From the NCBI GenBank assembly GCA_018716485.1, contig DVJY01000071.1, positions 1 through 64,000 of the forward strand: 64,000 bases of DNA, read 5' to 3'. Positions 25,555 to 35,189 of the stretch are shown here, piece after piece (the stretch's first letter is position 1; each line of letters begins with the position of its first letter). A program made the translations under genes and the position numbers. The notes under the pieces were generated by a model, which saw only the letters and a list, made by a program, of their open reading frames with translations, was not told where the DNA came from and searched no databases. Origin of the DNA: Candidatus Scybalocola faecipullorum (GTDB lineage: Bacteria; Bacillota; Clostridia; Lachnospirales; Lachnospiraceae).

Positions 25555-26950
25555 TTTTATTCTCTGCCTTATTTTCTAATTTATTTTTATAAAGCTGAAA
25601 TTCCGTCTGATACTTTTCTCCGAACGCCTCGGTGCTGTCAGACTTAAAGAAGACAATCAGTGTCTGCAAAATCAGTTTTATATCCCGCCATATACTGTAA
25701 TTTTCAATATACATCAAATCAAGTATTAACTTATCTTTCGGTGATGTATTATACTTTCCGGCAATCTGCGCGTAACCTGTCAGTCCTGCTTTCACTCGCA
25801 GACGATATGCAAATTCCGGAAGCGCCTCTGTATAATCGCATACATTTTTCAGCATTTCCGGCCTTGGTCCTACAGTGCTCATATCTCCTTTTAATATATT
25901 TAAAATTTGAGGCAGCTCATCAATTCTGAGTTTTCTCAGTACTTTTCCAACACTTGTGATTCTGTCATCATCAGAAATTGCGGAATAATTTTGAACATTT
26001 TCTTTCATTGTTCTGAATTTATAAACTTCAAAAATTTTTCCGTTCTTCGTAGCCCGTTTCTGCTTAAATAATATCTTTCCGCCATCATTATGTTTTATCG
26101 CAATCGCACAGATAAGCCATATCGGGCTTGACACTATCAGCGATACAAGTGCAAAAACAATATCCATCAATCGCTTTATAATTCTCTGTTCCAGCGAAAG
26201 TTCCTTCACATGGGCGCAAACCATAGAAATATCATCCAAGATTACATGTTTGGCATTAAGTTCGATTACATCAAAAATTTCCGGATTAAAATAAATATTT
26301 TTCATTAATTTGTAGCAATATTCTACGATAGGTATTCGGACATCATAAGGCACATCATATATAAACACCGTATCACATACAGCGATACGTTTATACAGAT
26401 CATGAGCTCTATAATCCACAACATCCTTGATATTATACTGTAATTTGTATTTATTTATACCTCTGTAAATTTGATCCAGACTTTCCTGCGAAGATGTTAT
26501 CAGGCAGCACTTCTCAGGCTTATTAATTTTGAAATAAATATAATTTCCAAAATAAGTCATGAATATAATATATATAATTTGAAGCACAATAATTAGAAAT
26601 AAAAGTCCCAGATTTTCCAAAACAAAGGTTTTATTTCTGGCTTCATTTGTATTCATAATACTCAGCTGCAAATAAGTGACTATATCCGTAATCACAACTG
26701 CAAGACCTAAAGAGTATATAATCGGCTTGCTTTTACGTTTTCCGATGTCATAGTGGCCATAAGCGGCCAACATCGCAAGGCCTACGGAAATAAATGTCAG
26801 TATTGTTACACCTGCTGTCCTTGAAAATCTTAAAAGCTGCCAGTTTGGTATACTGAACAATAAATAAAAAATTGCAAACAGCCCCGCAAACAAACACAAT
26901 TTTAGAAAAAAAACAATGGTATTTTGAAAACCTCTGATTACTCTTTTCAT
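25544..26950 (-). CDS. Polyprenyl glycosylphosphotransferase (priming sugar transferase), copy 2
   Basis: 468 residues with the same architecture as the enzyme at 17018: four N-terminal helices (VIFFLKLCLFAGLFAIFYLL and following), a soluble middle, a hydrophobic segment (~265-290) and the sugar-transferase domain with FEVYKFRTMKENVQNY, RIDELPQILNILKGDMSTVG and the VKAGLTGYAQIAGKYN block. It would start the capsule repeat unit on undecaprenyl phosphate. The presence of two primers implies that the teichoic and capsule polymers are begun independently, possibly with different sugars. Confidence 0.9.
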   Translation of the reverse strand: MKRVIRGFQNTIVFFLKLCLFAGLFAIFYLLFSIPNWQLLRFSRTAGVTILTFISVGLAMLAAYGHYDIGKRKSKPIIYSLGLAVVITDIVTYLQLSIMNTNEARNKTFVLENLGLLFLIIVLQIIYIIFMTYFGNYIYFKINKPEKCCLITSSQESLDQIYRGINKYKLQYNIKDVVDYRAHDLYKRIAVCDTVFIYDVPYDVRIPIVEYCYKLMKNIYFNPEIFDVIELNAKHVILDDISMVCAHVKELSLEQRIIKRLMDIVFALVSLIVSSPIWLICAIAIKHNDGGKILFKQKRATKNGKIFEVYKFRTMKENVQNYSAISDDDRITSVGKVLRKLRIDELPQILNILKGDMSTVGPRPEMLKNVCDYTEALPEFAYRLRVKAGLTGYAQIAGKYNTSPKDKLILDLMYIENYSIWRDIKLILQTLIVFFKSDSTEAFGEKYQTEFQLYKNKLENKAENKNEK

Positions 26951-26982
26951 AAATACTCCTAAATTGAAATATTCTCAAAATT

Positions 26983-28236
26983 TCATACTGATGTCTTTAG
27001 TTTCTTACGATTAAAAAATACAACAAGCACTCTAAAACTTAATGTGCATACTTCGGTGATACATGTCGCAATACACAATGCTTCCACAGTCAAACCGCCT
27101 GCGAAATATAAAATAATCAATTGGATAATCTGAATACAGGCACCAAATATATTCGATATATTTGCATACTTTGCAAGCCCCATCGGTGAAAGCACCGGAA
27201 ATCCAAAGGTCATCGCCGGAAATGAACACCATACAGCAGGAATCAGCAATCTGAGATACTTTGCTGAATCAACAAATTCGCTTCCAAATAGAAGACCACA
27301 GATTGGCTCAGCTAAAATCCATACGCCAATACAGCCTGCAGTCATGACAGGCAGTCCGATCATCATCAGCTTCCTAATAAGTTTAAAATCTTTTTTACGC
27401 ACCATATATGGATACAAACTGTCTGTCACCGGCGTAATTGCCTGTTTAGCTGTTGTAATCAGCTTATCTGCTGATGTATAATAACCAACAATCGGTGATG
27501 CATCACCGTAAATAAATCCCATAATAAATGTGTTCGTTGCGCTATATACGGTCGAAGCAATTCTGGAATAGAAGAATATGCTGGATCTTTTTAAAGACTG
27601 CAGGACTTCTTTCAAAGAAACTTTGACAAATCCGACACCAACTCTTTTTTTCAGATCGGCATAAACAAATACAACCGCTCCGGCATTGCCTATAATATTA
27701 AGCAGCGGCACGATATAATACTGTGAAGGTTCCCGCAGAAAAACAAAAATCATAACAGTGAAAAATAATTTTATGCAAACGCTTCTCACTGTGATGGATT
27801 TCATATCTTCAAGTCCTCTGTATAAATAATCCGGCAAAAATGAATTCACCGCCGTTGAAACAAAATATAAAATAAATAGCATGCTGTCCGATCTGAACCT
27901 TTCTACCGAACCGCATAAAATCAAAAGTACAATCAGCGAAGCCGCAATTAAAATTAATTTACACCAGCAAACAACGGAAAAAATACGAGAAACCGCCTTT
28001 TTATCATTTCTGAAATTGGCAACTTCCTCAGTAGCAGATAATAAAAATCCAAAGTCCAAAAACAGTTGGATATACACCATAAATGCTGTAGCAAACCCCA
28101 GTCTTCCATAATACACAGGTCCCAGCACTCTTGTCTGATATGGTACGGTAATAAAATTAAAAAAATAATTTGAAAAGGTTAAGACATATAACATAATTGT
28201 ATTTGTCATTAACCCATTGGCTTTGATTTTTTTCAT
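26983..28236 (-). CDS. wzx: Wzx-type oligosaccharide flippase
   Basis: 417-residue integral membrane protein with 11-12 predicted helices, opening NTIMLYVLTFSNYFFNFITV and PYQTRVLGPVYYGRLGFA, the usual start of PST/MATE-like polysaccharide flippases. It moves the lipid-linked repeat unit to the outer face for the polymerase encoded two genes upstream. It is somewhat shorter than the common 450-480 residues but appears complete. The gene and its neighbours are visibly AT-rich, as is common for exchangeable capsule genes. Confidence 0.9.
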   Translation of the reverse strand: MKKIKANGLMTNTIMLYVLTFSNYFFNFITVPYQTRVLGPVYYGRLGFATAFMVYIQLFLDFGFLLSATEEVANFRNDKKAVSRIFSVVCWCKLILIAASLIVLLILCGSVERFRSDSMLFILYFVSTAVNSFLPDYLYRGLEDMKSITVRSVCIKLFFTVMIFVFLREPSQYYIVPLLNIIGNAGAVVFVYADLKKRVGVGFVKVSLKEVLQSLKRSSIFFYSRIASTVYSATNTFIMGFIYGDASPIVGYYTSADKLITTAKQAITPVTDSLYPYMVRKKDFKLIRKLMMIGLPVMTAGCIGVWILAEPICGLLFGSEFVDSAKYLRLLIPAVWCSFPAMTFGFPVLSPMGLAKYANISNIFGACIQIIQLIILYFAGGLTVEALCIATCITEVCTLSFRVLVVFFNRKKLKTSV

Positions 28237-28260
28237 AATATAACCTTCTATATCTGCTTT

Positions 28261-29247
28261 CTACTTTTCAAAAATTGACTTTTCCGGAAGGATTCTGTCA
28301 AAACATTGTCTTAAAAACACTTTTTCTTTATCATAATCCAAATGCATATCATCATCACTTAAGCATATAACTTTGTACTTCTGTTTTGTAATTGCCTCCC
28401 GAATTTGTTCATCATCACGGCCAATAGAAAAAAACTGACCTAATCCCGGATTACCCGGCATAAACTTACCCGAGGCAAATTGCCAATATCTTGCCAGCCA
28501 CTGATTTACATCCTCATTTGAACGGAAACGGTGGCTGCATACCTCCCGCATCAATTCCGGTTCTTCCCGCCATATCTGCGCAAAAGTACTCTTTAAATAA
28601 GGAAAAATAATATGCGGATTCATAAATCCCACAAAATTTGCAAATGGCATCATATAAATATTTCTCAGCAGCCCTGCTTTATACCGAGGTGAAAACCATT
28701 TCCCCGCATTCTTTCTGAGGCATTGACGTTTTTGAAAATGGCCGTTCAAAACAGACAGATTATTGGCTGTAATTAAATCAATACCGCCCTTTTTAAAATG
28801 CTGCACATTTTCAATCGGACAATCCACAGGAAGTCCCTTCTTAAAAAAATCCTTTTGCTCAGTTACTGCCGTAAAAAACATATCATCATTGGCATAGATA
28901 AAATATTCGGACAATCCCTGAATCCGATGCATATTCATCTCAATCACATGGGAACTGAACGTCGGTAAATATTCGTGCGGAATATAATCCCGGTGATTCA
29001 CGATATGAAGCTGTTCACAATTTATATTCAGCCATTCCGGCAGATGTCCATAAGTAATAAAATGTACTTTTCTGATCCATGGCGCAAACTTTTCCACACC
29101 TCTGAACCAATATTTAAGCAAATCCCAATCTCTGTATCTTATCTCCCGGTCATCACCTTTACTGCTGTCATATTTACGTTTTTCTTTCTGCCACTTTTCG
29201 TCATTTCCATCAACCCATGGTATTACTATATCAACTATTTTTTTCAT
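28261..29247 (-). CDS. Stealth-type sugar-phosphate transferase
   Basis: 328 residues with the Stealth family conserved regions: CR1 VDIVIPWVDGNDEKW at the N-terminus, CR2 RYRDWDLLKYWFRGVEKFAP through FITYGHLPEWLN, and CR3 YFIYANDDMFF. The family transfers hexose-1-phosphate (UDP-GlcNAc-1-phosphotransferase is the animal relative) and builds phosphodiester-linked capsules. So the polymer made here probably contains phosphodiester bonds. The gene abuts the polymerase gene with no gap. Confidence 0.9.
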   Translation of the reverse strand: MKKIVDIVIPWVDGNDEKWQKEKRKYDSSKGDDREIRYRDWDLLKYWFRGVEKFAPWIRKVHFITYGHLPEWLNINCEQLHIVNHRDYIPHEYLPTFSSHVIEMNMHRIQGLSEYFIYANDDMFFTAVTEQKDFFKKGLPVDCPIENVQHFKKGGIDLITANNLSVLNGHFQKRQCLRKNAGKWFSPRYKAGLLRNIYMMPFANFVGFMNPHIIFPYLKSTFAQIWREEPELMREVCSHRFRSNEDVNQWLARYWQFASGKFMPGNPGLGQFFSIGRDDEQIREAITKQKYKVICLSDDDMHLDYDKEKVFLRQCFDRILPEKSIFEK

Positions 29248-30699
29248 TTATTTAACTTCTTTCTTAATATCTTCTTTATTTTTTCTTGCTAAATAAACTA
29301 AGGCTCCTAAAAATATCCAAAAACAGTTAGCATTCGGTGTACTGTTATAAAACATTGTAGATACAGTCATTGCACTGATACACAAAATAAACACTATCGC
29401 AAAACATAAAATCCAAAAGTCTGTATCCTCCTTAGCCCTAACCATCTGAGGAAGTACAAGAACCAAAACTCCAACAACAAAAATAATTAACAGGACGATG
29501 CCGACAATTCCCTGTGATACAAGTATGTTCATAATCTCATTATCTAATGTATCCATCTGCTTATAATCATTATTTACAAGGTAAGTATCCGGCAAATGTT
29601 CAAGTGCATATTCTGTCATACCTCTGAAAGACACGCCAAAAACAGGTTCTGCCATAAAAATTTCCAAACCGCTTTTCCATACATCAAAACGACGGTTTGA
29701 TATATCTCCGCTCATATCATAACCGCGTTCTATGATATTTGTCGATCCGTTGTTTTTTACAGCACTATAGTTATTATTTTTAATTTCTTCTTCAATCTGC
29801 TGTTTCACATCATCACTTTCATTTGCAATGCTTCTCTCTGCCACCCATACATTATACTGCTGCTTTACCTGACCCGGAATCCAAAAAGCAATGCCGGCTG
29901 CGGCAACTGCTGCCAAGATCACAACAACTTTTAAAAACCATTTTCTCCCGCGCAGTGCATAAAGTCCTTTGAGCATCACAAGAACACCGGCAAGGGCACA
30001 TAGGCATACTCTGCCGATTCTCGAATCAGAAAATATAATATAAAACATCTGGAGCAAAATGTTTGCCACGAGGACAATACGCCAAATAAGATGTTTGTTT
30101 TTAAAAATAAAATATACTGAAAGAATAATCGCAATACATGCTGTCACGGCAGCGGAATTCGGATTTAAAAACATCCCCCAAAGCCGGCCGATTGAAAACC
30201 CTGAGAACAACTCATAGCCATCTGACGCAATCCGCCGATTGGAATATCCTGTAAACATCATAACAAAAGCAATAATTGTACATACTGCCATATAAACCAA
30301 AAGAATAATACCTAAAATTTCACATTCTTTAATAATTTTTTTCTTTTCACGACGTGTATCATTTGTATACAAAAGAAAAAAATAAATGCACCATAAAATA
30401 AGGGTAATCAAGTTTTCTTTAAACCCATACTGACGATTTATGAGCATGGAAATCAGAGCACTTAAACAAAAAGCAGCTAACACGAATATATATGGCGTTT
30501 TTATATAATTTTTCAAATGGATGAGCCTGTCTATACACAAAATTCCGGCAAGGAGAAACATCGGCCACACACATAGTGTCACAATAAATGATTCTCTCAA
30601 AAAAACATTTGTCCCTAAAAACGTATAAACAAATAGCCAAATCTTTAAAATAAATGTCAATCTTTCCCGATATTTATCTGCTGATATTTTTGTGCTCAT
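29248..30699 (-). CDS. O-antigen ligase/polymerase-like membrane protein (Wzy candidate)
   Basis: 483 residues with about 12 hydrophobic helices and one large external loop (~265-375, containing FGVSFRGMTEYALEHLP and TLDNEIMNILVSQGIVG). That layout and the N-E-I-xx-L-xxx-G-I pattern are typical of O-antigen ligase/Wzy_C proteins. In this context it is the best candidate for the repeat-unit polymerase, acting outside the membrane after Wzx. Specific substrate cannot be read. Confidence 0.85.
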   Translation of the reverse strand: MSTKISADKYRERLTFILKIWLFVYTFLGTNVFLRESFIVTLCVWPMFLLAGILCIDRLIHLKNYIKTPYIFVLAAFCLSALISMLINRQYGFKENLITLILWCIYFFLLYTNDTRREKKKIIKECEILGIILLVYMAVCTIIAFVMMFTGYSNRRIASDGYELFSGFSIGRLWGMFLNPNSAAVTACIAIILSVYFIFKNKHLIWRIVLVANILLQMFYIIFSDSRIGRVCLCALAGVLVMLKGLYALRGRKWFLKVVVILAAVAAAGIAFWIPGQVKQQYNVWVAERSIANESDDVKQQIEEEIKNNNYSAVKNNGSTNIIERGYDMSGDISNRRFDVWKSGLEIFMAEPVFGVSFRGMTEYALEHLPDTYLVNNDYKQMDTLDNEIMNILVSQGIVGIVLLIIFVVGVLVLVLPQMVRAKEDTDFWILCFAIVFILCISAMTVSTMFYNSTPNANCFWIFLGALVYLARKNKEDIKKEVK

Positions 30700-30712
30700 C
30701 TCAAAATTCCTT

Positions 30713-31792
30713 TCATTCCTGCAGTATTTTTACCAATTTCCGATCATATTTCTGAATATTACGGATATTATACAATGACCCGTCAATCTCTGTCAAATCC
30801 CAATGCCTTGGTTCTTTCAACGCTTCACATACAGCCGCTGCCCATTGGTCATTGTTTCTTCTTAAAGAAATAAAATGAACATATCCATTAATATCAACTT
30901 CTCTTGAGAGTACATTTGAAAAAATGCACGGAATACCCGTTACCTGTGCCTCCAAAGCGGCAATACTTAATCCCTCATACAGTGATGGCAATATAAACAC
31001 ATCTGATGCCATTAATATATCTGGGACATCTTTTCTTGATCCAAGAAAATAAATCCGATCTGAGCATTTCTTGGAAGCTGCATAAGCCTTTACTTCACCT
31101 TCCAATTCTCCGCTGCCCACTGATAAAAGCACTGCCTCCGGCACCTTCTCAGCCACAATATCAAATATATCTATCAAACGGTATGGATTTTTTTGCATCG
31201 ACAGCCTTCCGACGTGACAAATCACTTTAGATTGCTGAACATGAAGTTCTTCCCGCTTTCGCTGTCTTGTACGTTCATCATATTTGTATTTTTCAAAATC
31301 TATGGCATTGGGCATGATAAAAATCTCTCTTCGTGTTTTCCCAAACATATATTCTCCTGCCTGACTGGAACACGCCACATAATTTTTACATATCATCTTC
31401 AATAATGGTCTGCATATTCTGTGAAGCCTCATTTTATCTGTAGAACCATTATGACTGTGAAATACTATTTTTCTTCCCATAAAAAAAGGCACGATACATG
31501 TCAGCGCCGCCCCGGCGTCAAGCGCATTGACATAGACCGTATGATATTCAGGATGCTTTTTTAAAATAGTATAAAACTTCTTCCACTGCTGCAACAGCCC
31601 CTGACTTTTTGCCGGAATGAAAAAGATTTTAGACTGCATGGATTCAATCTTTCCTTTATATGCAATTGTTTTAAAATCAGTCACATAGTCGAAAACAATG
31701 CCGTATTCTGACATACGCGATGCTGTATTCATCAAGTATGTCTCTATCCCACCGGGATTATCCGTCATTCCGTATACAAGAATTCTTTCCAC
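30713..31792 (-). CDS. Family 4 glycosyltransferase
   Basis: 359 residues, GT-B fold. N-terminal domain: GMTDNPGGIETYLMN acceptor loop. C-terminal nucleotide-sugar domain: VICHVGRLSMQKNPYRLIDI and the E-x7-E motif in LPSLYEGLSIAALEAQVTG. A retaining transferase, probably adding a sugar to the capsule repeat unit in the cytoplasm. Start at 31792 is preceded by a CACGTGGAAAG-type ribosome site, 8 bases after the upstream GT2 gene. Confidence 0.9.
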   Translation of the reverse strand: MERILVYGMTDNPGGIETYLMNTASRMSEYGIVFDYVTDFKTIAYKGKIESMQSKIFFIPAKSQGLLQQWKKFYTILKKHPEYHTVYVNALDAGAALTCIVPFFMGRKIVFHSHNGSTDKMRLHRICRPLLKMICKNYVACSSQAGEYMFGKTRREIFIMPNAIDFEKYKYDERTRQRKREELHVQQSKVICHVGRLSMQKNPYRLIDIFDIVAEKVPEAVLLSVGSGELEGEVKAYAASKKCSDRIYFLGSRKDVPDILMASDVFILPSLYEGLSIAALEAQVTGIPCIFSNVLSREVDINGYVHFISLRRNNDQWAAAVCEALKEPRHWDLTEIDGSLYNIRNIQKYDRKLVKILQE

Positions 31793-31800
31793 GTCATCCC

Positions 31801-32877
31801 CTACTTTCTTTGCTTTAATTTAGAAAAAATCTCCGGGCAGTACTTTTGTACGATAAATAAGCCTCTTCCGGCTGCCATCAGCACCAATGTCATATGGTGC
31901 GCGAAAATCGGCTGTATCATTGCCATTTTTTGCTGATCTGCTTTGGAAGCCACAATCAATTTCTGATATAGTTTTCTTTGATAAAGCAGGTGAATCCACC
32001 GGTATCTTTGAATAAAACCATATCCTGACCTCCGGTCGCAGTTGCGTGCCAGCGCAGAGAGTATATACCTCAAATAAATAGAAGTAAGTGTACCTTTGAC
32101 CTTCTCATCTAAGGCATCCCAATATTTGTACTGTCTGTATATTTCAGACACTCGTCTCTCATGAAGCTTATAATAATCTTTCTCAAATCTTGATGTCAGA
32201 TTACTGCCGTCTCCGATTCTTTTTCTATAGTGGTACGGCGCAATACCCAGGATATTCATCGTGGTCACATCCATCATATATCGGACATTAAAAAACAAGT
32301 CCTCATTCATACGCATATTTTCAAATCTGCATCCTGTTGTTTTTAAATAATCCGCATCATATATTTTATTCCATACATAACCGTACAGTGTTTGCTTTTC
32401 CAATTCAATCACATGTTTGTGTATCTCTTGGGCTGTTCTCAAAACAGCAGGATTTGGCCTGATGACTGTGCTGCCAGTATATAAGCCGTCCTGATCATAG
32501 TATTCCTCAACAAGTCCAAAGACAACCACCTGAGCCGGATGACGCTCCAAAGAACGTTTTGCCTCAGATAAAAGTTCAGCATCAATCATATCATCTGCAT
32601 CCATAAAATATACATATCGTCCCGATGCCATCTCGATGCCTCGATTTCTGGCAGCTCCCGGGCCCAAATTCTTTTCCTGTTCAATCCAATGAATTCTGTT
32701 GTCTTTGTCACACAATTTTTGTCCAGTCTGCTTTGTATGATCCGTAGACGCATCGTTAATGCACAAAACTTCAAAATCACTGCATTTTTGTGCCTGTATG
32801 CTCGCTATTGTATTTTCCAATGTCGTTTCCGCATTATACACAGGTATAATAATCGAAAAAAAAGGGGATCTGCTCAT
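31801..32877 (-). CDS. Family 2 glycosyltransferase (capsule cluster)
   Basis: 358 residues with FSIIIPVYNAETTLENTIAS, VLCINDASTDHT, EKNLGPGAARNRGIEMASG and the metal motif MDADDM. The C-terminal part is rich in aromatic and basic residues and probably peripheral to the membrane. It overlaps the yfhO-like gene by 4 bases. Substrate unknown. Confidence 0.88.
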   Translation of the reverse strand: MSRSPFFSIIIPVYNAETTLENTIASIQAQKCSDFEVLCINDASTDHTKQTGQKLCDKDNRIHWIEQEKNLGPGAARNRGIEMASGRYVYFMDADDMIDAELLSEAKRSLERHPAQVVVFGLVEEYYDQDGLYTGSTVIRPNPAVLRTAQEIHKHVIELEKQTLYGYVWNKIYDADYLKTTGCRFENMRMNEDLFFNVRYMMDVTTMNILGIAPYHYRKRIGDGSNLTSRFEKDYYKLHERRVSEIYRQYKYWDALDEKVKGTLTSIYLRYILSALARNCDRRSGYGFIQRYRWIHLLYQRKLYQKLIVASKADQQKMAMIQPIFAHHMTLVLMAAGRGLFIVQKYCPEIFSKLKQRK

Positions 32878-35189
32878 GCTTTAGACACTCCGTTTCTTTC
32901 TTTTTTTCTGCCAATATAAATATATGCAATAAATATAATGATGCCGGCTGCTGTCGATACCCAACCCGCTTTTATCATCGGTGTGTGATATTCAAACTTC
33001 ACATCATTATGACCGGCTTCAAGCTTCACTGCCATAAATCCATTAATATCTATAATTTCAGTTTCCTGTCCATTGACATATGCTTTCCAGCCGCTGTCAT
33101 TGGGTATACTGAAAAATCCATAGGTTTCCCGAGATGTCGTTATCGATGCTTCATAACTATTTGAACCATAAACGGCTTCATCTATACATTCGTTTCCCCG
33201 CTCTTTCAAATAGTCGTCGATAGCTTCTGTTGTTATAATTCCATCCTCTGCTTCCTGATAATCATCTAAAATATCACTGACCCTGTCTTCGTATTCATCA
33301 GGAATTACCAATACTTTCAGCATGGCAGCCGCTCTCACTGAAGGGTCCAGCTGAACGAACTCACCAACCGTCATATATTGATCATAAGTAAAGCCAATCG
33401 GCAAAACGTCAGTCTTCTCATAAATATAATAATGATAATTTTCCTGCTGGATTTCCTGAACAAGCACAACATCCTCTGCTTCCATAGGTTCTGTAAGAAT
33501 TATATATCTCCCTGAAAGCAGTTCCTCAGTCCCTTCCGGTCCTTCAGGGCAATTGACACTTCTATACAAGCCTAACCGTTCATAAAATGTAAATATAGAA
33601 CCACTGACTGTCGAACTAAAGCTCCCCGTTCCAGATATATTATGCAGCATCGTTATCGTATTATCAGATGTTCTAAAGCGGTACATATCGCCATAATCTT
33701 TAACTTGTTCCAATGCCTCATACCGCTGATAATAGTCTTCTGAAGAATTATTTTCCACATCTTTATATAAATAGAGTGTTCCCGCTGTAGAGGCAACAGC
33801 AAACAAACTTACCGCACAAAGAAAATACCTTTCATATTTTTTAATGTTTTTCACCATAAAATAAAGCACAGCGCAAATGACTGTTCCCGCCAGTGCTGCT
33901 GCAGCGAAAATCAAAAAAAGTACCGGTCTGTAAATCACCGCTTCACCGCCGCGGCCTTGTCTGATCTCAACGACTGCCACAAAAAGAAGCAGAAAAGCAA
34001 TATATCCAAACCATATTTTCTTTTTCCCATACTGCTCTCTATGTTCAAGCACTTTAATCGTGGCAAGTGACATAAGCAAAATAAACATGTAAAACCAACG
34101 CTCATATATATAGCTGTTAAACATCGTAAATGCATTATTCAAAATTGGAACAAATGCAATAACGAAACAAAGAATAAGCATTCTTTTCAGCCAATCCTTT
34201 TTTGTATACATAATATACAGAATCACAAATATAAGCCCTGCCATCGGCAGATAAGCCGCACATGAAGAATATTCAGTCGGATAAAATGCCGTCTGCTTGC
34301 TCATAATACTTCCCGGGAAAATAAATGCCTGAATAATTTGAAGGAACTTTCTTTTTTCCAGTATAAAAGCATCTGAAAGCTGCATATGAATACTTGCTTT
34401 TGGAATCCCCAGAACATAATAAGCAGATGGAATAAACAATACACCTGCGGCCATTACGCCAATGATACCTTCAGACAATGCCCAGCCAATCTTTTTCAGC
34501 TTTATTTGTATGCTTCCTTTAATACTTATCTTTTCTTCCAATACACTTTCACTGACGAATAAAAATCTTACACAAAAATAAAGAATGATAAAAAGGACTT
34601 CACCGACAAAGAAGAAATAATTCAAAAATGCATTTAAGCCGACAGCAGCGGCAAAAAAAACCTTTTTATGCTCTGTCATTAACTTTTCCAAGCCAATAAG
34701 CATTAAAGGAAAGAACGCAACTACGTCATGAAAATGATAAAATAGTAAATTAACAGACTGAAAGCCGGAAAATGCATATAATACAGATCCTATGACAGCA
34801 TATATATCTTTGCCGCAAAATCGTCTTAAATATAAAAAAGAAAAAAGGCCTGCAGCCACATATTTTAGAATGTATAAAATACCAACAAGATACGGAAACC
34901 ACATCGCAGGGAAAATACAGGAAATCCAAAAAAACGGACTTCCTATATTATAAAAACTGAATGCCGCAATAAAATTTGTTCCTAAATCTATATAGGGATT
35001 CCAGCTGATATTACCGCTTTTTACAGACTCGTTGGCCAATATATTGAAAGGTATTTGCTGATTATTAAAATCAGCAAGCATGATCAGTCTGCCGGAATCT
35101 GTTATTAAAAAAATAATAAAACTTAAAAAAGCCAATAATAAGTGAATCCCTAAAACTTGAATCACTATTTTTTTATTTGTCATTTTCAT
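32874..35189 (-). CDS. yfhO: YfhO family membrane glycosyltransferase
   Basis: About 771 residues with 12-13 membrane helices and a C-terminal external domain (~480-745). YfhO proteins are GT-C-like enzymes; in B. subtilis and Listeria they take sugar from an undecaprenyl-phosphate carrier made by CsbB/GtlA-type enzymes and place it on lipoteichoic acid outside the cell. The conserved loop LADFNNQQIPFNILANESVK with acidic residues after helix 1 is present. The ATG at 35189 or 35183 is preferred over 35210, because the extra N-terminus lies inside the preceding gene. The csbB-like gene overlaps it directly upstream, matching the known partner arrangement. Confidence 0.87.
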   Translation of the reverse strand: MKMTNKKIVIQVLGIHLLLAFLSFIIFLITDSGRLIMLADFNNQQIPFNILANESVKSGNISWNPYIDLGTNFIAAFSFYNIGSPFFWISCIFPAMWFPYLVGILYILKYVAAGLFSFLYLRRFCGKDIYAVIGSVLYAFSGFQSVNLLFYHFHDVVAFFPLMLIGLEKLMTEHKKVFFAAAVGLNAFLNYFFFVGEVLFIILYFCVRFLFVSESVLEEKISIKGSIQIKLKKIGWALSEGIIGVMAAGVLFIPSAYYVLGIPKASIHMQLSDAFILEKRKFLQIIQAFIFPGSIMSKQTAFYPTEYSSCAAYLPMAGLIFVILYIMYTKKDWLKRMLILCFVIAFVPILNNAFTMFNSYIYERWFYMFILLMSLATIKVLEHREQYGKKKIWFGYIAFLLLFVAVVEIRQGRGGEAVIYRPVLFLIFAAAALAGTVICAVLYFMVKNIKKYERYFLCAVSLFAVASTAGTLYLYKDVENNSSEDYYQRYEALEQVKDYGDMYRFRTSDNTITMLHNISGTGSFSSTVSGSIFTFYERLGLYRSVNCPEGPEGTEELLSGRYIILTEPMEAEDVVLVQEIQQENYHYYIYEKTDVLPIGFTYDQYMTVGEFVQLDPSVRAAAMLKVLVIPDEYEDRVSDILDDYQEAEDGIITTEAIDDYLKERGNECIDEAVYGSNSYEASITTSRETYGFFSIPNDSGWKAYVNGQETEIIDINGFMAVKLEAGHNDVKFEYHTPMIKAGWVSTAAGIIIFIAYIYIGRKKERNGVSKA